A stretch of 64,000 bases of DNA, taken from the NCBI GenBank assembly GCA_001915385.1, contig MNQK01000005.1, forward strand, positions 1 to 64,000, in the 5' to 3' direction. The notes below the pieces were generated by a model. It was not told where the DNA came from. It saw only the letters and a program-made list of their open reading frames with translations, and did no database searches. Positions 33,215 through 39,604 of this stretch are shown here, piece after piece. This DNA comes from Bacteroidales bacterium 52_46. GTDB taxonomy: Bacteria; Bacteroidota; Bacteroidia; Bacteroidales; Muribaculaceae. Position numbers and translations under genes: made by a program. The first letter of the stretch is position 1; each line of letters begins with the position of its first letter.

Positions 33215-35032
33215 CTATCTGACTACCTCTTTGGTCACTTTATTTCCGCGCACTACGATGTACAGGCCGGCCGACGGAGTGTCGACACGCACGCCCTGAA
33301 GATTGTAGTATACGGGGACGGCATCCGGTTCATCGGCCTCTATGCCGTCGACTCCGGCAGTTTCCGTTACAGTCAGTTTCATGTTCTTGAGGTCGGCAAC
33401 TACCTTGTATTTTCCGGGGGTGATTTTCCATGAGTATGCCGAGCTTGCGTTGACGCCTACCTTGAACACCTTGATAGTGGCTGGCTGGCCGAGGGTTACG
33501 GGAGCATTGTTTGAAGCAGCGCCGTAGCGGTCGGATGAGTTTACATCAGCATCCCAGTCGGCTCCCTGAGCGGTGACAAACGTGAAGTATGAGTAGGTGT
33601 CCTTGGCTGCAGCGGGCATCTCGACGCTGTTCCAGGTATATACGCCGCTCTCCCTTGCGTCGGAAGCTACGGAAGTCGTGGTGCTCCAGTCATTGAGGTT
33701 GCCTATGACATAAAGCTTGGAGGGATAGTTGTCCTCGGGGTCATCGCCGCCGCCACCTCCGCCTTGCACGTCGGTCTTGGTCCAGATGCAGTAACCGTTG
33801 CCCGTAGCCTTGATGTCGCTGTCGGTGTAGCCGGAGGGGGAAACCATGGCCGAACCGATTTTAACCACAAGTTTGCCTTTGGAGCCTGTCACTTCGGCCA
33901 TGTAGCAATCTTTGGTCGACCGGAGCACATTGACAGCGGAATTGTTGTGCACGCCCACAGCGTTGCGTATGGCAATCATCTTCTTTATTTCGTTCTTGTA
34001 TCCGGTCCAGTGGGGATAGAACACGCAGGGAGTACCGGGCGAACAGAGCATGAAAGCGTTGGCAGCAGGCACGTTGCCGGTAAACTTGCTTCCGTCGCGG
34101 TATGTGTCGTGGTTGTCGATGAATGTCACAGCCAGCTGGGAGTAGCCGAAATGTATCATGCCGGCGGGCTGGTTGGTGGTGCCATTGGCTTTCCACACAA
34201 GTTTCGTCATATCGTTGGTCGAGAATGCACTGTTGACAGCATATTTGAAGGGGAAATCGAATGCTGCCGACTCCTTGCCGGTAGCCTCAATCCATGCGGC
34301 TACCGAATCGTAGCTGCCGTCCCAGTATTCGCCCACGCTGAACTGAGGCTTGGCATACTGGTTGTAGATTTTGGTATACCGGCCGCTGTAGCCCTTTACC
34401 ATATCGTAACGGAAACCTGCATAGCCCATATCTTCGAGGAGGAATTTGCAATAGTTCTTGCAGTTGTTCTGCACGTTGGCGTTAGTGTGGTCGAGGTCAC
34501 GCGAACCGTTGAAGTCCTCGCCGGTGTCGGCGGCGCCTGTGCCGTGGCTTTGGCCGGGCTGGCTGTTGACCTCGTCGGTGCGGCATATTCCGTCAAGACC
34601 TATTTTCCAGGTCTGGCCGTTCCACTTCTCGGCGGGAAAGTCGGTCCAGTTGGTGGCTCCCGAGCGGTGATTTATTACGACATCCTCGATGATGCCGGTG
34701 CCTTTGGCCTTGAAAGTGGCAATCATCGAACGCAGTTCGGCTTCGGTGCCCCAGCAGGTGTTGTGGTTGGTGAACCAGTACACGGGGTCATATCCGTTGC
34801 CGGGATTGGAAGCGGGTTTTGCCGAGTTGGGCACCCAGATAAGTTTGAACGATTCGCTGAGTTCGTCGGCCTTGGCCTCAAGTTTACTCCAGCCGGTCAC
34901 ATTCCAGCTGTCCCAGTAAAAACCCTGGAGCATCACACCTTCGTAATTGGCGGGCCATCCGATGGCCCCGGCACTGAATGACGTTGCCCCGAGCATAACG
35001 GCGGCAACCAGCGCACTCTTCAACAATTTCAT
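33215..35032 (-). CDS. secreted GH13 alpha-amylase with starch-binding-like module and sorting tail
   Basis: A 605-residue exported protein (signal peptide 'LVAAVMLGATSFSAGA'; start 35032). The GH13 catalytic barrel has the nucleophile D210 ('GFRYDMV'), acid/base E235 ('SVGEYWDG') and D309 ('FIDNHDT'), with 'DVVINHR' and 'GYDPVYW' earlier. After a Gly-rich linker (~423) comes a SusE/SusF-type domain beginning 'LYVIGNLNDWS', then a C-terminal 'YYNLQGVRVDTPSAGLYIV' tail like the Type IX sorting domain of the CotH proteins at 48654 and 51103. It should degrade alpha-1,4-glucans outside the cell. It has its own promoter. Confidence 0.92.
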   Translation of the reverse strand: MKLLKSALVAAVMLGATSFSAGAIGWPANYEGVMLQGFYWDSWNVTGWSKLEAKADELSESFKLIWVPNSAKPASNPGNGYDPVYWFTNHNTCWGTEAELRSMIATFKAKGTGIIEDVVINHRSGATNWTDFPAEKWNGQTWKIGLDGICRTDEVNSQPGQSHGTGAADTGEDFNGSRDLDHTNANVQNNCKNYCKFLLEDMGYAGFRYDMVKGYSGRYTKIYNQYAKPQFSVGEYWDGSYDSVAAWIEATGKESAAFDFPFKYAVNSAFSTNDMTKLVWKANGTTNQPAGMIHFGYSQLAVTFIDNHDTYRDGSKFTGNVPAANAFMLCSPGTPCVFYPHWTGYKNEIKKMIAIRNAVGVHNNSAVNVLRSTKDCYMAEVTGSKGKLVVKIGSAMVSPSGYTDSDIKATGNGYCIWTKTDVQGGGGGGDDPEDNYPSKLYVIGNLNDWSTTTSVASDARESGVYTWNSVEMPAAAKDTYSYFTFVTAQGADWDADVNSSDRYGAASNNAPVTLGQPATIKVFKVGVNASSAYSWKITPGKYKVVADLKNMKLTVTETAGVDGIEADEPDAVPVYYNLQGVRVDTPSAGLYIVVRGNKVTKEVVR

Positions 35033-35116
35033 GATAAAAGTAAATTTTAGAAATATGATAATTTTTGGTTTGATATGCAAAAACGGCAACTAAAGCATTT
35101 ATGCCGTCACAACTTA

Positions 35117-35148
35117 CAAATATACTAACTTTTTCGGTAAAGGCAAAA
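35117..35148 (-). promoter_or_regulatory. alpha-amylase promoter
   Basis: TTTG (35145-35148), 20-base spacer and TATATTTG (35117-35124) on the minus strand, 85 bases upstream of the amylase ATG. Confidence 0.65.
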
Positions 35149-35151
35149 AAA

Positions 35152-36522
35152 TCATCCGACATTGAACCGCAGGGGTCTTACATCGGTATGGCGCACGCGT
35201 GTTCCGTCGAATGCTACGGCGCCGTTGACCCATGTCAAGGCTATGCGGTAACTTACTTCGGTCGATGCGTATGGAGTCCACGCGCATGGCGACATCAGCC
35301 CGGCCGGAAGGTACTCTCCTACCGACGGGTGGAACGGCGCTGTCCGCTCGGCCACAACGAGGTCGGCATAATAGCCGGGACGTATGAAGCCGCGGCGCTC
35401 TATGCCGTAGAGGCGCGCCGGATTGTGTGCCGTAAGCTCCACCACGCGCTCCGGAGTCAGGGCATTGTCGTCGCGCGCAGCAAGCGTGAGCATCTCCGGG
35501 AGCATGAAGCGCACGCCGGGCATGCCTGAAGCGGCCTTGAGCAGCGTGCCCTGCTTCTCTTCGAGCAGATGGGGGGCATGGTCGGTGGCTATGGTGTCAA
35601 TCAGCCCCTCGGAAAGCGCCTTGACGAGCGCGTCGCGGTCGGCGGCCGACTTGATGGCGGGATTGCATTTGAGCATGAATCCGTTGTCGCGGGCAAGGTC
35701 GGTCTCGTCAAACAGCAGGTAGTGGGGGCATGTCTCGGCCGTGATGCGTTTTTTGCCGATTTCTCCCGGCGAGAGCAGCGACAGCTCCCGCGCCGTGGAT
35801 ATGTGGAGTATATGCAGGCGTGTACCGTATTTTTCAGCAAGTTTTACCGCACGCTGCGACGCCTTGAAGCATGCTTCGGCCGGACGGGCCTGCGAGTGGA
35901 GCCATACCGGCTGCTCGTCGCCGTAAAGCTCGGCGAGACGTGCGCGGGCTGCGGCAAGCGTGGCCTCATCCTCGGCATGCACGGCAATGACTCCGCGATA
36001 CGAGGCGAAAAGCTGCGACAGTGTAATGTCGTCATCGACAAGCATATTGCCGGTCGACGAACCCATGAACAGTTTCACGCCCGGGATTTCATGCGGGTCG
36101 GCGGCAAGGATTTCGTCAAGATTGTCGTTGGTGGCGCCGAGAAAGAATCCGTAGTTGGCATACGATGTTTCGGCGGCGATACGTTTTTTATCGGCCACTG
36201 CGCCCTGCGACGTCGTGGCGGGGCGCGTATTCGGCATGTCGATGAACGAGGTGATGCCTCCGCTCACTGCGGCGGCGCTCTCCGTGGCCATCGAAGCCTT
36301 ATGCGTAAGTCCCGGTTCACGGAAATGGACATGCGTGTCAATCGCGCCGGGGAGCAGCATACGGCCCTCTATATCAACGCAATCGTCGGCTCCGGCCAAT
36401 TCTTCGGCCGAGGGATTTCCCTCACCTGTTTTCGATATCAATTCGCCGTCGATGATTACATAGCCGTGACGGCGGGAACCTTCGTTGACTATCTCGGCGT
36501 TGTAAATAATTGTCCTGCTCAT
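35152..36522 (-). CDS. pyrC: dihydroorotase
   Basis: A 456-residue amidohydrolase closing carbamoyl-aspartate to dihydroorotate in pyrimidine synthesis. The metal-binding 'IDTHVHFREPGLTHK' and later 'ATDHAPHLLEEKQG' are typical of the long (PyrC class I) type used by Bacteroidetes; 'TAHNPARLYGIERRG' is conserved near the end. Its ATG overlaps the stop of the upstream glycosyltransferase gene by four bases, so the two are cotranscribed. Confidence 0.93.
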   Translation of the reverse strand: MSRTIIYNAEIVNEGSRRHGYVIIDGELISKTGEGNPSAEELAGADDCVDIEGRMLLPGAIDTHVHFREPGLTHKASMATESAAAVSGGITSFIDMPNTRPATTSQGAVADKKRIAAETSYANYGFFLGATNDNLDEILAADPHEIPGVKLFMGSSTGNMLVDDDITLSQLFASYRGVIAVHAEDEATLAAARARLAELYGDEQPVWLHSQARPAEACFKASQRAVKLAEKYGTRLHILHISTARELSLLSPGEIGKKRITAETCPHYLLFDETDLARDNGFMLKCNPAIKSAADRDALVKALSEGLIDTIATDHAPHLLEEKQGTLLKAASGMPGVRFMLPEMLTLAARDDNALTPERVVELTAHNPARLYGIERRGFIRPGYYADLVVAERTAPFHPSVGEYLPAGLMSPCAWTPYASTEVSYRIALTWVNGAVAFDGTRVRHTDVRPLRFNVG

Positions 36523-37277
36523 TGTTCACCGGTGTATTTGGGATATTTCCTGAACCAGCTGCCGGTCTTGAGCCTGATGACGCCGAAAACGGCCTCCGAG
36601 AATATGCCCGAACTCATCTTGCTCGTGCCGAGCACACGGTTCACGAAGATGATGGGCACCTCCTTTATGCGGAATCCGCACTTCACTGCGGTGAATTTCA
36701 TCTCAATCTGAAACGCATAACCCTTGAACTTGATTTTGTCAAGATTCATCGTCGACAGCACGCGGCGGCGGTAGCATACGAAGCCGGCCGTGGTGTCACG
36801 TACTTTCATGCGGGTGATGAGGCGCACGTAGGCCGATGCGTAATACGACATGAGCACACGCCCCATGGGCCAGTTCACCACATTGACACCCGACACATAG
36901 CGCGAGCCGACCGACACGTCATAGCCGTCGTCGGCGCATGCCGCCCTGAGGGCCGGCAGATCGGCGGGATTGTGCGAGAAATCGGCGTCCATCTCGATGA
37001 TGTACTCGTAGTCGTGCTCCAGGCCCCATTTGAATCCGGCGATATAAGCCGTGCCGAGGCCGAGTTTTCCCTTGCGCTCCACAATATGCACGCGCCCGGG
37101 ATGCTCCGACATCACCTCCTTGACTATCAAGGCGGTGCCGTCGGGCGAATTGTCATCAATAACAAGGACGTCAAAGCATGGCTGAAGCGAGAGGACTGCC
37201 TCAATGATAGCTCGGGCATTCTCCCTCTCGTTGTACATCGGTATTATCACCAACGAATCTGTTTTCGGGGTAAGCAT
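36519..37277 (-). CDS. family 2 glycosyltransferase, polyprenol-phosphate mannose synthase type
   Basis: A 252-residue GT2 enzyme resembling Dpm1: 'VIIPMYNERENARAIIEAV', 'VLVIDDNSPDGTA', 'GKLGLGTAYIAGF' and the DxD-type 'IIEMDADFSHNPADLP'. No C-terminal membrane domain. It would transfer a sugar from NDP-sugar to polyprenyl phosphate at the inner membrane for surface glycan or protein O-glycosylation. ATG 37277 is chosen since the longer frame (37313) overlaps the promoter. It is translationally coupled to pyrC. Confidence 0.9.
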   Translation of the reverse strand: MLTPKTDSLVIIPMYNERENARAIIEAVLSLQPCFDVLVIDDNSPDGTALIVKEVMSEHPGRVHIVERKGKLGLGTAYIAGFKWGLEHDYEYIIEMDADFSHNPADLPALRAACADDGYDVSVGSRYVSGVNVVNWPMGRVLMSYYASAYVRLITRMKVRDTTAGFVCYRRRVLSTMNLDKIKFKGYAFQIEMKFTAVKCGFRIKEVPIIFVNRVLGTSKMSSGIFSEAVFGVIRLKTGSWFRKYPKYTGEQ

Positions 37278-37310
37278 GGCGGTGCTGCGTATTGTTATGC
37301 TATTAGACTG

Positions 37311-37343
37311 CAAAATTAATCATTTTTGCATAGAAGATGTCAA
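37311..37343 (-). promoter_or_regulatory. promoter of the glycosyltransferase-pyrC operon
   Basis: TAATTTTG on the minus strand at 37311-37318 with TTG at 37341-37343; divergent from the esterase promoter. Confidence 0.6.
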
Positions 37344-37348
37344 TACAA

Positions 37349-37378
37349 TTGATAATAATTTATAATTTACTAAATTTG
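37349..37378 (+). promoter_or_regulatory. esterase promoter
   Basis: TTG at 37349-37351, 19-base spacer, TAAATTTG at 37371-37378, 30 bases upstream of the ATG. Confidence 0.65.
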
Positions 37379-37407
37379 TATTAATTACTTACATAAAAGA
37401 TACCGAT

Positions 37408-38595
37408 ATGAAAATCAGACTGACATTAGCATTGATGCTGGCATTGATGCTGGCGTGCACGCCGGCATTCGCCCAACAGGCACTGTGGGGCGGGGCGCAG
37501 CTTGCTTCCCCGCAGATCGGCGATGACGCCGTGGTGACATTCCGCTACAACAATCCGGAAGCCAAAAGCGTGAAGGTGACCGGCGACTTCAAGGCACGCG
37601 ACGAGGGCGACAGCGTCCCGACCGTGATTGAACTTACCAAAGGTGCCGACGGCGTATGGCAAGGCACCACCGGCGTACCCCTTGCCCCGGAGCTTTACAG
37701 CTACGCCTTTGAAGTTGACGGCGTGCGCACCAACGACCCGTCGAACGTCTACATCGCCCGCGACGTGTCGACACTCTCCAACATATTCCTTGTCGACGGG
37801 GGCTACGACGGCCTGTACGCCGTCAGCGATGTGCCCCACGGCACGGTGAGCAAGACGTGGTATCACAGCGACCGTCTCGGCACCGACCGCCGCATGACTG
37901 TCTATACCCCCGCGGGCTACGAGACATCGGGGCGCAATTATCCCGTGCTCTACCTGCTCCACGGCATGGGTGGCGACGAGAACGCATGGAGCGAACTCGG
38001 CCGCGCCACACAGATACTTGACAACCTGATTGCCTCTGGAAAGGCCCGCCCCATGATTGTCGTGATGCCCAACGGCAATGTCGATATGGCGGCAGCTCCC
38101 GGCGAGTCGTCGCTCGGGCTCACACTCCCCGACCCCAATCTGCCACATTCGATGGACGGAACCTTCGAAGAGGTATTCCCCGAGATTGTGGAATTTGTCG
38201 ACGCCAACTACCGCACGCGCCGCGACAAGGCATCGCGCGCCGTGGCCGGCCTGTCGATGGGTGGCTTCCACTCGCTGCACATATCCAAAGACTACCCCGA
38301 CATGATGGGCTACGTAGGTCTGTTCTCAGCCGCAATATGGCCCCACAAGCCCGAAAGTCAGGCACACTACGCCGACATGGAGGAAAAACTCGAACGTCAG
38401 TTCGACGACAATCCTCCCCTCCTCTACTGGATAGCCATAGGCAAAGATGATTTCCTCTACGACACCAACGCCCGCTTCCGCGCTCTCCTCGACGAAAAAG
38501 GAATCCCCTACACCTACACCGAAAGCGACGGCGGCCACATCTGGCGCAACTGGCGCCACTACCTCGCCGACTTCCTCCCCCTGTTGTTCAGATAG
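37408..38595 (+). CDS. secreted CE1-type esterase with N-terminal E-set/CBM48-like domain
   Basis: A 395-residue exported protein (signal peptide 'LTLALMLALMLACTPAFA'). Residues ~35-125 form an early-set/CBM48-like domain ('VTFRYNNPEAKSVKVTGDF', 'APELYSYAFEVDG'). The alpha/beta hydrolase domain has the nucleophile S283 ('GLSMGGF'), 'YLLHGMGGDENAWSELG' and the catalytic His at 377 ('SDGGHIW'). This architecture fits carbohydrate esterases (acetyl xylan or feruloyl type) of Bacteroidetes polysaccharide utilisation. Substrate unknown. Its ATTGATGCTGGC direct repeat in the signal peptide is a small in-frame duplication. Confidence 0.9.
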   Translation: MKIRLTLALMLALMLACTPAFAQQALWGGAQLASPQIGDDAVVTFRYNNPEAKSVKVTGDFKARDEGDSVPTVIELTKGADGVWQGTTGVPLAPELYSYAFEVDGVRTNDPSNVYIARDVSTLSNIFLVDGGYDGLYAVSDVPHGTVSKTWYHSDRLGTDRRMTVYTPAGYETSGRNYPVLYLLHGMGGDENAWSELGRATQILDNLIASGKARPMIVVMPNGNVDMAAAPGESSLGLTLPDPNLPHSMDGTFEEVFPEIVEFVDANYRTRRDKASRAVAGLSMGGFHSLHISKDYPDMMGYVGLFSAAIWPHKPESQAHYADMEEKLERQFDDNPPLLYWIAIGKDDFLYDTNARFRALLDEKGIPYTYTESDGGHIWRNWRHYLADFLPLLFR

Positions 38596-38612
38596 CAAAA
38601 TGGAATGGAAGC

Positions 38613-38720
38613 TAAGTTGAATGGAGCGGGGGCGTCTCGCCCCCGTGGTATTATTCCGTAATATACTGCACCCCGTTTAGATTACCACGGGGGCGAGACG
38701 CCCCCGCTCCATTCAACTTA
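38613..38720. repeat. REPIN of the GGGGGCGTCTCGCCCCC family, copy b
   Basis: Arms TAAGTTGAATGGAGCGGGGG... and ...CCCCCGCTCCATTCAACTTA are perfect inverses; each contains the REP hairpin GGGGGCG-TCT-CGCCCCC. The centre starts GTGGTATTATTCCG and ends AGATTACCAC. It lies directly upstream of the RAYT gene. Confidence 0.9.
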
Positions 38721-38785
38721 ACCCCGCTCCATTAGTCGCCAAACTTATCTTTCAATTCATTTAATTACCTAATCTTTATTTAGAT

Positions 38786-39406
38786 ATGAATCCATTTCTT
38801 GACAGGACGATGCCGGTTGAAATAAACAACGACGGCAACCTCCCGCATTGGCATCAGGATGGTAAGATACAGTTTATCACATTTCGTCTTGCGGATTCAT
38901 TACCTCAGTCAAAGATCTGTGAATTACGGCTGATGATTACAAAATTCAACAAGGAGCACCCGAAGCCATGGGACAAAGCCACCGCCATACGTTACCAAAA
39001 CATGCTGGGACATGCTGAAGAAAAGCTCCTTGACAATGGTTATGGAAGTTGCATTCTGCAATACGCCGAATTTAGACAGATAATCATCTCATCGCTAAGG
39101 TATTACTCTCAACAATTTTATGATATGGTGGCATTTGTAATTATGCCGAATCACCTCCACGCGTTGCTGCGTTTCTATACGGGGACAAAAACAGAAAAAA
39201 TACTACATTCAATCAAAAGCTATACTGCACACAAAATCAATATGAAATTACATCACACAGGCAGTATATGGATGAAAGAATATTTCGACCGTATTGTACG
39301 CAGCGAAGAAAACTTACAGAAGTATATTGAATATATTGAAAACAATCCAAAACATCTCCCACCGGAGAAATTTGATCTGTACATTAATCCGGCCTACAAG
39401 AGATAA
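38786..39406 (+). CDS. REP-associated tyrosine transposase (RAYT, Y1/IS200-like)
   Basis: A 206-residue single-copy transposase of the Y1_Tnp/RAYT family. The HUH metal motif is H123-L-H125 in 'VIMPNHLHALLRF'; the catalytic Tyr is most likely Y183 in 'YIENNP', a family signature; 'HTGSIWMKEYFDRIVRSEE' is the usual 'W.. ...Y.D..IR..' segment. RAYTs cut and join single-stranded REP hairpins. It is flanked by two REPINs in inverted orientation (38613-38720 and 39431-39537), the classic RAYT-REPIN arrangement, with further copies at 15677 and 51014. AT-rich compared with neighbours, suggesting transfer. Confidence 0.92.
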   Translation: MNPFLDRTMPVEINNDGNLPHWHQDGKIQFITFRLADSLPQSKICELRLMITKFNKEHPKPWDKATAIRYQNMLGHAEEKLLDNGYGSCILQYAEFRQIIISSLRYYSQQFYDMVAFVIMPNHLHALLRFYTGTKTEKILHSIKSYTAHKINMKLHHTGSIWMKEYFDRIVRSEENLQKYIEYIENNPKHLPPEKFDLYINPAYKR

Positions 39407-39409
39407 GGC

Positions 39410-39429
39410 AATGGAGCGGGGGATAAGTT
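39410..39429. repeat. partial REP arm
   Basis: AATGGAGCGGGGG followed by ATAAGTTG, a truncated REPIN end just behind the RAYT stop. Confidence 0.5.
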
Positions 39430-39430
39430 G

Positions 39431-39537
39431 AATGGAACGGGGGCGTCTCGCCCCCGTGGTAATCTCAACCCCTGGGTGCGGTATATGCCGGAATAATACC
39501 ACGGGGGCGAGACGCCCCCGCTCCATTCTCCCAAACG
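39431..39537. repeat. REPIN of the GGGGGCGTCTCGCCCCC family, copy c (inverted relative to copy b)
   Basis: Arms AATGGAACGGGGGCG... and ...CGCCCCCGCTCCATT. The centre is the reverse complement of the copy b centre with several changes (GTGGTAATCTCA ... CCGGAATAATACCAC), so copies b and c form an inverted pair around the RAYT gene. Confidence 0.9.
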
Positions 39538-39542
39538 TACTG

Positions 39543-39580
39543 AAAAGGCCGTTTCCATGGAGGAAACGGCCTTTTCTTTT
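39543..39580. terminator. strong bidirectional intrinsic terminator
   Basis: A 14-bp stem (39543-39556 with 39562-39575), AAAAGGCCGTTTCC/GGAAACGGCCTTTT, with loop ATGGA and T-rich tails on both strands. It separates the RAYT locus (+) from the converging PI-PLC gene (-). Confidence 0.9.
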
Positions 39581-39604
39581 GCAGAATTTAAATCTGTATC
39601 AATT

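Noticed and set aside
38786..39406. Phage or IS transposase of another family
   Set aside because: No DDE motif or IS inverted ends; the HUH, YIxxNP motif and flanking REPINs fit RAYT instead.
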